Both the position numbers and the translations under genes were made by a program. Shown here piece by piece: positions 32,335 to 44,303 of a DNA stretch of 64,000 nt. The stretch covers positions 139,211,301 through 139,275,300 of the forward strand of contig JAIOJX010000025.1 in NCBI GenBank assembly GCA_022376925.1. The letters are read 5' to 3'. Position 1 is the first letter of the stretch. The number at the start of each line of letters is the position of its first letter. Below the pieces are notes generated by a model. The model ran no database searches. It was not told the DNA's origin and saw nothing but the letters and a program-made list of their open reading frames with translations. Source of the stretch: Tragulus kanchil (Eukaryota > Chordata > Mammalia > Artiodactyla > Tragulidae).

Positions 32335-32699
32335 TGCAAATTTTATAAACTCATTATAAATGAATGCACTGTGTTAGGACGCCAAGCACTGAGGATACCA
32401 CGATGAGGAAGACTGGCATGATGTCTGTACTCCAGCAGCTTCTATTTCAGAACTCGCCATGGATTGGTGGTCTGTTCTTTTCTCCACTTACTTGGGTAAC
32501 TGTAATCACTACATATCACTTTTATAGTTAAAACATTTTATGAAGATAGAAAAAGAGACTTCTTCAACAAATCTGCGTTACCAGTACAACCCTGCGTAAG
32601 CATATTTGGGTAGCACTGCTTCGATTGCACAAAATGAAAAGACGACCAGACACTCGTTTACCACAGAGAGTGTGTAAATAAACACAGCCTTTCCGGTCT

Positions 32700-33000
32700 C
32701 TTTTGGCATTATAAATTTGTTATCTTCTAACCAAGCGATTCCAGTCTTTTGAATTTATCCTATAGAGTGCTTGTACAAATGAAAAAGGACATTATATATG
32801 TGCAACATTAACTGTGGTGGTAGCAAATGAAAAGTAATCAAAATATCCATCAGTAGAGAATTGCATAAATAGGTCATAGTATGCCCATATAATAGAATAC
32901 ACTGCTGTTCTCTTTAAAATGAAGTAGATTCTATATGTACTGACTTAGGAAAATGTCCATGATACATTGTTATAGGATCAAGAATAGGACCAAAAAGCAG
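32700..33000 (+). mobile_element. Ancient L1 3' UTR fragment
   Basis: It has CAAATGAAAAAGGACATT, AATATCCATCAGTAGAG, TGCCCATATAATAGAATAC and ATTCTATATGTACTG. This is the sense order of an old L1M 3' end. Diverged. Confidence 0.55.
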
Positions 33001-33039
33001 GTTGTTGTTTTCTTTTCTTAAAGGTATAGTCTTATATAA

Positions 33040-33205
33040 TATAGCCAACATTTCATGTGTTCTGAGCTCCTTATACATAGCATCTTATTTACTCCTCACA
33101 ACAGTCCTGTGAAGTAAGTACTATTACCATTCTTACTTTACAGATGAGGAAACTGACTTAAATTGTAACTTGCTTAATGAAGGCAGATATCTGACTCTGA
33201 ACTTA
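33040..33205 (-). mobile_element. MIR SINE, antisense
   Basis: TACTCCTCACAACAGTCCTG, TACTATTACCATTCTTACTT and TACAGATGAGGAAACTGA form the reverse complement of the MIR core and its 3' half. It is ancient, shared by mammals. Confidence 0.8.
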
Positions 33206-33384
33206 TGTGCCAAGTTACTCTGCTTTATCCAGGAACCAATTACATAATTCTGTCTTTAGCTTAGGCTGGTTTCAGTTAGAATTTTCAGCTTTCAATCAAG
33301 AGAATTCTCAGAAACAATCCAAACATAGATCAACAGAGACTGGATAAATTATGACACAACAATATAATTTTAAACAGCTGGCCT

Positions 33385-36300
33385 AACTCATAAGCTATTG
33401 CAGTTACTGAAAAGAAGTACTTTTTCGTTACCTGCACAATTTCCAAGGCAAAGAGATTTCTATCAAAGACATTAGCCAGGAGACAGCTGTGAATCCTGTG
33501 GACATTGTCAGCACTGTGCAAGCCCTACAGATGCTCAAATATTGGAAAGGAAAACATCTAGTTTTGAAAAGACAGGATCTGATTGATGAGTGGATAACCA
33601 AAGAGGCCAAAAGATCTAACTCCAATGAAAGCATGGATTGAAGCTGTTTAAAATGGACTCCTCCCAGGGGCACTTAAATTGACCAGTTACTCCAAGACAG
33701 CGAACCCCAGCAGTAGGAATCCATACCCTAGGGATCTGTTTGTTATTTCTGTTGGTCTCATGACTGGCAAGTACCATATCCTTTGGGAAGGCCATCCCCC
33801 TCAGGACCATCCTGGCTCTGACCTTCATGGATACTGTAAACCCTGGTTCTGAGGAACTGTTTCGGCCTCAGTGAGGTTACCTGGATGGGATCTCTATTAG
33901 ACTTGAGTGCAGACCCCTTGTAGCACTGACCCATGGTGTTCTGTTTTGGTACTGTGCCTGGCCAGTCACTGATTCTCTCCTCTGGCCCCATGAGATGGTG
34001 TCATGTCTCTAAACTTTGTAATAGTGCATCTTGCCGCCAAGTCACCAGACCACCAACTATGGTTACTGCCACCAGGACCTTTCCAGTTATTTCTTAGGTG
34101 TGTTTTTGGAGGGACAGGGAAGAGGCGACACTTCTGAGTGTGTGTGTATGCAGGAAGGGATCCCTTCCCTTTGGATTTCACCTCTCACTTTATTCCTCCA
34201 TTTTTACTGAAAGACCTGTTTTTGATCAGTATCAGGCTGACCAGAGCTAAATACTTTTTTGAAGACTCACAAGGAATAGTCTTGTTATAGCACACGATCT
34301 AAATGAGATGAAGAATTGAGAGGTGGTGATTCTCCATTTGGATTTGAGTTCACCTATGGGCAATGGGCAACATCTCGCTGGTAGGGAATGGAGTACTACT
34401 TTTTGCCTCACCAGAAAGTGCCCAGTAGTAAATGCTTTCTCTTCTTTGCTCTCTGCCTCTTTTTACATTTACAGGTGCCCAAATAATTTCTCATTCTCCA
34501 CTCAATGCTGCCTGTTAACTGGTTAATTACATTGTAGAAACCTTTCATCAGGACCAGTCTGATGTAGCACACCTAAGTTGCTCATAAGTTATGTTGTTTT
34601 TGTGTGAACATTCTTGAAGAAGTGATTGAAAATGACTTCCATATCTTAGCTCATGACTCAGCAAGGCAGAGTGGTCACCCCTGCCATGGTCTGCTTCTCT
34701 TTTCACAGTGCCTCACCCTCCCTCTAAGGACTCTTTGTATAAAACAGGCCAAAAGATCTAACTCCAATGAAAGCATGGATTGAAGCTGTTTAAAATGGAC
34801 TCCTCCCAGGGGCACTTAAATTGACCAGTTACTCCAAGACAGCGAACCCCAGCAGTAGGAATCCATACCCTAGGGATCTGTTTGTTATTTCTGTTGGTCT
34901 CATGACTGGCAAGTACCATATCCTTTGGGAAGGCCATCCCCCTCAGGACCATCCTGGCTCTGACCTTCATGGATACTGTAAACCCTGGTTCTGAGGAACT
35001 GTTTCGGCCTCAGTGAGGTTACCTGGATGGGATCTCTATTAGACTTGAGTGCAGACCCCTTGTAGCACTGACCCATGGTGTTCTGTTTTGGTACTGTGCC
35101 TGGCCAGTCACTGATTCTCTCCTCTGGCCCCATGAGATGGTGTCATGTCTCTAAACTTTGTAATAGTGCATCTTGCCGCCAAGTCACCAGACCACCAACT
35201 ATGGTTACTGCCACCAGGACCTTTCCAGTTATTTCTTAGGTGTGTTTTTGGAGGGACAGGGAAGAGGCGACACTTCTGAGTGTGTGTGTATGCAGGAAGG
35301 GATCCCTTCCCTTTGGATTTCACCTCTCACTTTATTCCTCCATTTTTACTGAAAGACCTGTTTTTGATCAGTATCAGGCTGACCAGAGCTAAATACTTTT
35401 TTGAAGACTCACAAGGAATAGTCTTGTTATAGCACACGATCTAAATGAGATGAAGAATTGAGAGGTGGTGATTCTCCATTTGGATTTGAGTTCACCTATG
35501 GGCAATGGGCAACATCTCGCTGGTAGGGAATGGAGTACTACTTTTTGCCTCACCAGAAAGTGCCCAGTAGTAAATGCTTTCTCTTCTTTGCTCTCTGCCT
35601 CTTTTTACATTTACAGGTGCCCAAATAATTTCTCATTCTCCACTCAATGCTGCCTGTTAACTGGTTAATTACATTGTAGAAACCTTTCATCAGGACCAGT
35701 CTGATGTAGCACACCTAAGTTGCTCATAAGTTATGTTGTTTTTGTGTGAACATTCTTGAAGAAGTGATTGAAAATGACTTCCATATCTTAGCTCATGACT
35801 CAGCAAGGCAGAGTGGTCACCCCTGCCATGGTCTGCTTCTCTTTTCACAGTGCCTCACCCTCCCTCTAAGGACTAAAATGCTTATGTCCAAGCAAGAACT
35901 CCTCCTCCATTTCCTCTTTGGGCTTTACCACCATCCCCCTATTCTCTGGTCTCCTATTTTTGGTGTCATTGTAAGTGAAGGAAGAGATGCTCCCTCTAAT
36001 TTCTCTCTAGCCCATTATAACCTGCTATATTGGGGCAGCTTTTGATGTATGACATGTCACCCTTCCCATCTTGGTCTCCCGCAACACTGCTGTCTTGCGA
36101 AGCCCTTGCCAGTCCCAGCTCTGGTCAGTTGTGCCTTTCTCTTGTTATCTTTCTGCACTGCTTAGACTCACAGTGGGTTGTGGGGCTAATTTTAGGCATG
36201 TGCAGTAGCAGCTCCTTGCCAGTTTCAGCATCACTGTTAAAGTTTATCCAAAAGCAACTTCACTGAGAGTTTTCTTAAAGGGTAAAGGCTTTTTACAGAT

Positions 36301-36386
36301 GCCAACCCTTCCCCACATATGGTAGGATGTTGTATTATATATCTACTCCTCAGTAAAGCATGCTTTCTGCTGAAAAAAAAAAAAAA
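33385..36386 (+). pseudogene. KAT7: KAT7 (HBO1) processed pseudogene, 5'-truncated
   Basis: KAT7 is a MYST-family histone acetyltransferase acting on histones H3 and H4. Only the C-terminal end and the 3' UTR are here. The 97 codons from 33387 read [51 protein letters not shown] and KRSNSN, and end in CLKWTPP before TAA at 33675-33677. There are two in-frame stops: TGA in the SY-KEV segment and TGA after ESMD. The sequence has no intron and a long 3' UTR. It ends in a 14-base A-run (36373-36386) after a non-canonical AGTAAA. GCTGGCCT at 33377-33384 and 36388-36395 is a possible short TSD. A duplication (11) repeats 1.13 kb of the 3' UTR. The catalytic domain is absent, so it cannot acetylate histones. 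Confidence 0.88.
33604..35874. repeat. Direct duplication 11: copy A 33604-34732, copy B 34746-35874
   Basis: Period 1142 bp, with about 13 extra bases (CTTTGTATAAAAC) between the copies. Both breaks lie inside the KAT7 retrocopy: B starts in its coding end and A ends in its 3' UTR. The copies look identical. Confidence 0.93.
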
Positions 36387-36546
36387 GGCTGGCCTGAAAC
36401 TCAGCATTCATAAAACGAAGATCATGGCATCTGGGCCCATCACTTCATGACAAATAGATGGGAAAACAATGGAAACAGTGACAGACTTTATTTTCTTGGG
36501 CTCCAAAATCACTGTGGATGGTGACTACAGCCATAAAATTAAAAGA
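36387..36546 (+). mobile_element. BovB LINE, part 1 (left of the L1 insertion)
   Basis: AAACTCAGCATTCATAAAAC, GATCATGGCATCTGGGCCC, TTTCTTGGGCTCCAAAATCA and GATGGTGACTACAGCC are the 3' ORF region of BovB, an RTE-type LINE of ruminants that entered by horizontal transfer. It is continued after the L1 at 44304. Confidence 0.93.
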
Positions 36547-38523
36547 GGAGGGGAACCAAGATGGCGGAGGAATGAGGGGAAAATTTCACCAGCTCCCCAA
36601 CAGAGTCACCAGAACTAATCAAGAAATGAAACACCACCAACAAACCAGCTGCTAGACGACAGAAGAACTCCTTATGTCTGCGAGAGTAGAAGAGTGAACA
36701 GCCGAAACTTTCCTGGAGCTACTGTTATGAGAACCCTCTATCCTAACCCCCACTGCCAGATCGGACCGACGGAGAGTGTGCCAACAAGTGCCCTAAAAGG
36801 GGGCCTGAGTGGAGCGTCAGGGGAGAGAGGGCAGCAATCAGCGTGAAAATTCCAAGAATCCGCTGGGATCACATGCAGAAATTAAGACACAGCAGAGATA
36901 GGATACTGGAGCAGGGCCAGGCGGAACGCAATTGGGAAGTTCCCGTGGAGTGCTGCCTAGATACCTGGAGCCGGAAGGGAGCGCCCAGCGCGAAACAGGG
37001 CGAAAATTGCAATTTTCCACCTGGCGCCGGGTAAGTTCAAACACTCCTAGTGGGCGGCTTGCTGAATGGAGAGGGGAAGTCGCCCAGGGATCGCTGACCA
37101 GGGACCAGGCTCAAGCCGGGCAGGAAAGCTTGTGCCTGCCTTTGGGACTTGGACACGTAACTGGCAGTGTACGCGTGCCAGCGGCGGAGGAGCTGGTGCA
37201 CCCTCATAGCTACACCCGCAGCGGAGGAAGCCGGGAGAAGGGCAGGTAGTGGAGGCTACCGGCAGGTCCGCGGCAGAGCCCGGATGCGCCCCTCCAACGC
37301 GGGACTGCACGCAGCTGCCCCCCACCCAACGGACTGGGATCAGCCCGCTGCCCCGGCCAGCACCTGAGCTTGCAGCAAAGCTATTGTCTTGCTAAAAACA
37401 AACCATAGCAACCAGTGCTGTAAGGGAAAGGCTACATCATCAAGACAACACCATCGAGAGCAAATTGGCTTCCACCAGACAGATGAGAGGATAAAAACCA
37501 GGGACAGTATTTAGCTTTTTTTGTTTGTTTATTTGTTGTGGACGGTTCTGTTCATTTGATTGATCAGTCAGGTTTGGTTTTTTATTTTTAGTGGGTTTTT
37601 TTTGTCTCTTATTAAGTTTTTCTTCCCTTTTTAAGTTTTAATGTCTTTTTTTTATTTTTAATTTTTTTTAAATTTTAATTCTTGGAAATTTCTAATTTTA
37701 TTTCCTCTTTGCCACTGCTTCCTCCCTCTATGTTCTAAACGTAAAACTTTCTCCTATCTGCCACTATCCTCTAGATAAATATTTCCTACCTTCCTGTTTC
37801 CACTATTCTCTTCCAGCTGCACTAAACAATACAACACACTAATCTTGGCTATGTAACCCTATAAAATCCTTCCAAGACGAATCTATTCCTTCTCATTACC
37901 CATACACTCTCCTCCTCCTCACCCCCAACACATGTCTTAGCTAAAAATTGCTTTCATTGAAATAGTCCAAGCCAGGACCTTGCCCCAGATCTATTTTTCC
38001 AGGCACTATTTTAATTAATTCAGAGCTTAATGGGCAAGTATCATCTTTGATTGCATCGTTTGCCAGAAAAATTTCCTATGCATTATCTCTGTAAGACTGG
38101 TTAGATGTGGTTATTTCTGTGTATGTATGTATATCTGATGACTATGTTAGAAAACATCTGCATGCTTTTATGACTGTCACCCATCAGGTGACACCCATCT
38201 TATTCCTCAGATGCTAGTATTTGAACTAATATCACAGAACACCATAGCAAACCAGACATAGAGCCTACATCCCCTGACCAATCATCAAACCAAGGATCCT
38301 CGGAGCGGAAGCCCTGATTCCAAGACCCCACACTATCAAAGAACATACAACACTAGAGATTATTCACCTGTAAACAAGGCCTAACACCACCCAAGACACA
38401 AACCACTGAACCCTTCTAAAAGGACAGAAACCCAAAGGAAGGGAGAATTCAACCAAGAAGCCTGGTGGGAAAAAGAACTCCATACACACAGACACACACA
38501 AAGAAACAAAAACGAAGTTAATA
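36547..38523 (+). promoter_or_regulatory. L1 5' UTR
   Basis: GC-rich over the first 800 bases (36547-37370), then pyrimidine/AT-rich with long T-runs (37500-37700). L1 5' UTRs hold the internal RNA polymerase II promoter. The short frames seen on both strands of the GC-rich part are not genes. Confidence 0.75.
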
Positions 38524-39411
38524 ATGAAACGACAGGGAAACACTGCACAAATGAAGGACCAAGCTAGAGAAACACAGCTTCAAATGACAGAGGAGGAGAT
38601 AGACAAATTATCTGAAAGAGAATTCAGAAAAGCTACACTAATGAGGATGCAAAACACCGAAAACAGAATATTAGAGGAAATTAGTGCATTAAGAAGAGAC
38701 ATGCAAGAAATGAAAAATAAGCAAATAGAGACCACAAACTCATTTGCTGAGCTCAAAAATACTATCCAAGGTCTCAACAGTAGAGTATCAGAGGCTGAAG
38801 AATGGATAAGTGAGCTGGAAGACAGAATGGTGGAAATCAGTGCTGAAGAACAGAACAAAGCCAAAAGAATGAAAAGAACTGAGGATAGCATCAGAGACCT
38901 ATGAGACAATATCAAACGCACCAACATTAGAGGAGTTCCAGAGGAGGAAGAGGGGAAGAAAGCCTACGAAAAAATTCTTGAAGAGGTTAAAGTTGAAAAC
39001 TTCCCCAGCATGGGAAAGGAAATAGTCAACCAAGTCCAAGAAGCACAAAGAGTTCCATACAGGAGAAACCCCAGAAGAAACACACCAAGGCACATTCTAA
39101 TCAAGCTAACGCAGACTAAATATAAAGACAGATTACTAAAAGCAGCTAGGAACAAACAACAAATAGCATATAAAGGAAATCCCATATTTCTAACTGTGGA
39201 TCTTTCAACAGAAACCCTGCAGGCCAGAAGAGAATGGCAAGACACATTTAAATGACTAAAAGAGAATAACCTCCAACCAAGAATTCTCTACCCAGCAAGA
39301 ATCTCATTCAGAATTGATGGTGAAGTCAAAAGCTTCACAGACAAGCAAAAACTAAAAGAATTCTGTACCACAAAACCAGCCCTACAACAAGTGTTAAAGG
39401 GTCTGATATAG
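38524..39411 (+). pseudogene. L1 ORF1 (RNA-binding protein), two stops
   Basis: ORF1p is a trimeric, coiled-coil RNA-binding chaperone. The 295-codon frame starts MKRQGN and has a Lys/Glu-rich coiled-coil region (about residues 20-125, including NRILEEISALRRDM). An RRM/C-terminal part follows with RRNPRRNTPRHILIKL and YKGNPIFLTVDLS, and it ends KGLI. Two TGA stops interrupt it, after SIRDL (38902) and after WQDTFK (39253). Both sit where related L1s have Trp, consistent with single TGG to TGA changes. Confidence 0.9.
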
Positions 39412-39483
39412 CCAATAAATACAAGAGTAGGAGAAGTCCTACAAATCAAACCTCAAACTTCTAAGAAGATGATAATAGGAACA

Positions 39484-42400
39484 TTCGTATCAATAATTAC
39501 TTTGAACGTAAAAGGACTAAATGCTCCAACCAAACGACACAGGCTGGCTGAATGAATCCAGAAACATGACCCATATATATGCTGTTTACAAGAGAGCCAC
39601 TTCAGACCTAGAGACACTCATAGAGTGAAAGTGAAAGGCTGGAAAAAGATATTCCATGCAAATGGAAATCAGAAGAAAGCTGGAGTAGCAATCCTCATAT
39701 CAGACAAAACAGATTTTAAAGTAAGATTCTAAGAGACAAGGCAGGTCACTACATCATGATTCAGGGATCTATCCAAGAGGAAGACAACAGTCATGAACAT
39801 CTACGCACCCAACACAGGGGCACCTCAATACATAAGACAGATACTTTTAGACATAAAAGAAGAAATCAATAATAAGACAGTAATAGTAGGAGACTTTAAC
39901 ACTCCTCTCACTCCAATGGATAGATCATCCAAACAGAAAATTAATAAAGAAACACAAGCCTTAAATGCCACACTAGAAAAGATGGACCTCATCGATATCT
40001 TTAGGACGTTCCATCCAAAAGCAGAAGAATACACTTTCTTCTCAAGTGCTCACAGAACATTCTCCAAGATAGACCACATCTTGGGTCACAAATCTAACCT
40101 CAGCCAATTCAAGAAAACCAAAAGTATATCAACTATCTTCTCGGACCACAATGCAATGAGACTAGAGATCAGCTACAGGAAAAAAAAACCGCTAAAAACA
40201 GAAACACATGGAGATTAAACAACACATACCTAAAAAACCAACTGAGGGGCTTCCCTGGTGGTCCAGTGGGTAAGGACACCGCCTTGTAGTGCAAGGGGTG
40301 CCGGTTCGATCCCTGGCCTAGGAAGATCCCACGTGCCGTGGAGTGGCTGGACCGATGTGTCCAATTATGGAGCCGGAGCTCTAGAGTGCATGCGCCCAGA
40401 GCCGGTGCTCTGCGACAACAGAGGCCACCGCGATGGGAGGCCCACACGGGCCAAAGAACAAAGATGGATGAAAATAGAGAAATGAAAGACCAATAGAAGT
40501 GACCCGCCCGCTCCCCTCCCTCCCCACCCCACCCTCCCATAAATAAATAAATAAATCTTTAAAAAAAAAAAAACTGATTACTGAGGAGATCAAAGGAGAA
40601 ATTAAACAATTCCTAGCAGAAAATGATAATGAACATACGACTGTGCAAAACCTATGGGATACCACAAAAGCAGTTTTAAGAGGGAAATTTACAGTAATAC
40701 AATCGTACATCAAGAAACTAGGAAAATATGAAGCAGATGACCTAACCCTCCGCTTAAAAAAAATTGGAGAAAGAAGAACAAAAACACCCCAAAGCCAGCA
40801 GAAGAAGAGAAATTATAAAGACTAGAGCAGAAATAAATGAGAAAGAAATGAAAGAAACAATAGTAAAGATAAATAGAACAAAAAGCTGGTTCTTCAAAAA
40901 GGTAAACAAAATTGACAAGCCACTGGCCAGACTCATCAAGAAAAAGAGAGAGAAGAACCAGATCAACAAAATCAAAAATGAAACAGGAGAGATTACAACA
41001 GATAATGCAGAAATCCAAAGGATTCTAAGAGACTATTGTGAACAACTATATGGCCACAAACTGGACAACCTGGAAGAAATGGACAGTTTCTTGGGGAAGA
41101 TTAATCTCCCAAGACTGAGCCAGGAAGAAACAGAAACTTTGAACAACCCAATCACAAGCTCAGAAATCAAATTTGTGATGAAAAATCTACCCAAAAATAA
41201 AAGCCCAGGGCCAGATGGCTTCACAGCCGAATTCTACCAAACTTTTAAAGAAGAGCTAATGCCTGTCCTTCTACAACTCTTCCAAAAAATTGCACAGGAA
41301 GGAACACTTCCAAACACATTCTATGAGGCCACCATCACCCTGATACCCAAACCAGGTAAAGACAACACAAACAAGGAAAACTATAGGCCAATTTCACTGA
41401 TGAACTTAGATGCCAAGATCCTCAACAAAATCCTAGAAAACAGAGTTCAACGACACATCAAAAAACTCATCCATCACGATCAAGTCGGGTTCATCCCAGG
41501 CATGCAAGGATTCTTCAACATCCACAAATCAATCAGTGTGATACACCATATCAACAAATTGAAAGACAAAAACCACATGATCATCTCAATAGATGCAGAA
41601 AAAGCCTTCGACAAAGTACAACATCTATTTATGATAAAAACTCTTCAGAAAATGGGCATAGAAGGATCCTGTCTCAACATAATAAAAACCATATATGAGA
41701 AGCCCACAGCAAACATTATCCTCAACGGTGAAAAACTGAAAGCATTCCCTCTAAGATCAGGAACAAGACAGGGGTGCCCACTTTCACCACTACTATTCAA
41801 CATAGTCCTGGAAGTGCTAGCAAGAACAATAAGAGAAGAGAAAGAAATCAAAGGAATCCAGATTGGAAAGGAAGAAGTCAACCTCTCTCTTTTTGCAGAC
41901 AACATGATATTATACATAGAAAACCCCGAAGACTATATTACAAAGCTACTAGAGCTAATCAATGAATTCAGCAAAGTCTCAGGATACAAAGTCAACAGAC
42001 AGAAATCACTGGCATTCCTATACACAAACAATGAAAAATCAGAAAACGAAATCAAAGAGGCAATCCCCTTCACCATTGCAACCAAAAGAATCAAATATCT
42101 AGGAATAAACCTACCCAAAGAAACAAAAGAATTGTACACAGAAAATTGCAAGACACTGATGAGAGACATTAAAGAAGACTTAAACAGATGGAGAGATATT
42201 GCATGTTCCTGGATCGGAAGAATCAATATTGTGAAAATGACCATACTACCAAATATCATCTACAGATTCAATGCAATACCTATTCAACTACCATTGACAT
42301 TTTTCACAGAACCAGACCAAAGAATAGCACAGTTCATATGCAAACACAAAAGACCTTGAATAGCCAAAGCAATCCTGAGAAAGAAAAACGGAGCTGGAGG

Positions 42401-43621
42401 AATCAGCCTCCCTAACTTCAGACTCCACTACAAAGCAACAGCCATCAAGACAGTGTGGTACTGGCACAAAAACAGAACTATAGATCAGTGGAACAAGATT
42501 GAGAACCCAGAGATCAACCAACGCACCTATGGGTACCCGATTTTTGACAAAGGAGGCGAAACTATAAAATGAGACAAAGACAGCCTCTTCAACAAGCGGT
42601 ACTGGGAAAATTGGACAGCTACATGCAAAAAAATGAAGTTGGAACATTCCCTGACACCATACACAAAGATCAACTCAAAATGGATTAAAGACCTAAATGT
42701 AAGACCAGAAACCATCAAACTCTTAGAGGAGAATATAGGCAAAACCCTCAAGGACATCAATCAAAGCAAGATCTTCTCTGACCCACCTACTAAAATAGCA
42801 GAACTGAAAAGAAAAATGAACATGTGGGACCTCATGAAACTTAAAAGCTTTTGTACAGCAAAAGAAATTACAGAGAAGCTGAACAGACACCCCACGGAGT
42901 GGGAGAAAATCATAGCAAATGAAACAACAGACAAAGAATTAATCTCCAAAAGCTACAAGCAACTCAGACAGCTCAGCACAGGAAAAACGAACAACCCAAT
43001 CAGAAAATGGGAAAAAGATCTAAAGAGACGCCTCTCCAAAGAGGACATACAGATGGCCCAAAAGCACATGAAATGATGCTCAACCTCGCTTATTATTAGA
43101 GAAATGCAAATTAAAACTACAATGAGATATCACCTCACACCCGTCAGAATGGCCATCATCCACAAATCGACAGACAGTAAATGCTGGAGAGGGTGCGGAG
43201 AAGAGGGAACCCTCTTGCATTGCTGGTGGGAATGTAAACTGATACAGCCTCTATGGAAGACAGTATGGAGATTCCTTAAAAAACTGAAAATAGAAGCACC
43301 CTATGACCCAGCAATCCCACTGTAATCCCACTATTATATCCTGATGAAATCAAAACTGAAAGAAGCACCTGTACCCCAGTGTTCATTGCAGCTCTCTATA
43401 CAATAGCCAGAACATGGAAACAACCTAGATGTCCATCGACAAACGAATGGATACAGAAGCTCTTGTACATATATACAATGGAATACTACTCAGCTGTTAA
43501 AAGAAATGCAGAAGACTCAGTCCTAATGAAGTTGCTGGCTCTAGAACCTATCATAAAAAGTGAAGTAAGTCAAAAAGAGAAAGACAAATACAGTATACTA
43601 ACACATATATATGGAATCTAG
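39484..43621 (+). pseudogene. L1 ORF2 (endonuclease/reverse transcriptase), inactive
   Basis: ORF2p nicks DNA and reverse-transcribes L1 RNA. An N-terminal AP-endonuclease region is visible (ITLNVKGLNAP, CCLQESHF, NIYAPN, VGDFNTPL, IDHILGHK, FSDHNAM), with stops near 39555 and 39730. A SINE splits it at 40247-40573. After a frame change near 40765, a 531-codon open stretch (40764-42359) covers the reverse transcriptase: [48 protein letters not shown] and [12 protein letters not shown]. The catalytic box reads FADNMILY where active L1s have FADD, so a catalytic Asp is lost. Further stops are at 42357, 42570 and 43075, and the Cys-rich end is at 43185-43230. Confidence 0.92.
40247..40573 (+). 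mobile_element. Young CHR-like tRNA SINE inside L1 ORF2
   Basis: Full-length SINE with head GGGCTTCCCTGGTGGTCCAG, GTGCATGCGCCCAGAGCC, ACCGCGATGGGAGGCCC, (AAAT)n and an A-run. It splits the L1 codons for KNQ and LITEE. AACTGA at 40240-40245 and 40572-40577 is the minimal TSD. Confidence 0.92.
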
Positions 43622-43952
43622 TAGGACGGTCTTGATAACACACGCAGTGAACTCATGCAAAAACAGACCAAGCATAGACATATGGACCTTGTGGGGAAGA
43701 AATAGGGAGGGGGAGGCGTGGAGACAGTAACATGGAAACCTATACTGTCATGTGTGGAAAAGATAGCTATTGTCATTGTGCTAAGGGAATAGGGGTGCTC
43801 ACAGTGGCATGGGGCGATGGTCTGGAGGGGTGGGATGGAGGGATCTGGGGGAGTGGGGACCAAGGATATGCATATGAATGATCTGGGAACATACATGTCT
43901 GTGAACAACAAAACTCTGTAAAACCTTTAAAATAACTATTAAAAAAAAAAAA
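43622..43952 (+). mobile_element. L1 3' UTR and A-tail
   Basis: This follows the ORF2 stop. It contains AACATGGAAACCTATACTG, a G-rich stretch (GGTCTGGAGGGGTGGGATGG) and GAACAACAAAACTCTGT, then A12. It serves as the reference for the truncated L1 ends elsewhere in the window. Confidence 0.88.
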
Positions 43953-43969
43953 TTAGAAGACACTGGCTC

Positions 43970-44303
43970 GGGCTTCCCCTGGTGGTCCAGTGGGTAAGGA
44001 CATTTCCTTGCAGTGCAAGGGGCGCCGGTTCGATCCCTGGCCTGGGAAAATTCCACGTGCCATGGAGCGGCTGGACCGTTGTGTCCAATTACCAAGCGGG
44101 AGCTCTGGAGCACATGCGCCCAGAGCCGGCGCTCTGCAATGACAGACGCCACCGCGATGGGAGGCCCACAGGAGCCAAAGAACAAAGACGGATGAAAATA
44201 GAGAAATGAAAGACCAATAGAAGTGGCCTGCCTGCTCCCCTCCCTCCCCAACCCGACCCCCGCCCAAAATAAATATATAAATAAATCTTAAAAAAAAAAA
44301 AAA
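43970..44303 (+). mobile_element. Young CHR-like tRNA SINE at the L1/BovB border
   Basis: Full-length, with a 15-base A-run. Perfect 12-bp TSD AGACACTGGCTC at 43958-43969 and 44304-44315. The target is the BovB flank that already carries the L1's own TSD, so this SINE came after the L1. Confidence 0.95.

Larger units (their letters stand above)
30502..32672. repeat. Direct duplication 10: copy A 30502-31587, copy B 31586-32672
   Basis: Period 1084 bp, with the junction at a shared GTG/TGG. Two edge differences lie close to the end of A (GAGACGTCTTC against GAGACTTCTTC, and CCCTCGTAAG against CCCTGCGTAAG). Confidence 0.92.
36547..43952 (+). mobile_element. Near-full-length L1, inactive, nested in BovB
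   Basis: It starts with GGAACCAAGATGGCGGAGG, a typical 5' end. It has a roughly 2-kb 5' UTR, ORF1 (38524-39411), ORF2 (about 39484-43621), a 3' UTR and an A-tail (43941-43952). Target-site duplication: AAAATTAAAAGA (36535-36546) against AAAATTAGAAGA (43949-43960). Both ORFs carry stops, and a SINE sits in ORF2 (40247-40573). Without the SINE the element is about 7.1 kb, a normal full length. Confidence 0.93.

Noticed and set aside
33387..33677. Functional KAT7 C-terminal exon
   Set aside because: Two in-frame stops, continuous sequence without introns, and an A-tailed 3' end show a processed pseudogene.
38580..42647. Several minus-strand hydrophobic frames of 60-120 codons
   Set aside because: They are opposite the A-rich L1 ORF1/ORF2. 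Lys/Glu-rich sense codons read as Phe/Leu/Ser-rich antisense, imitating membrane proteins.
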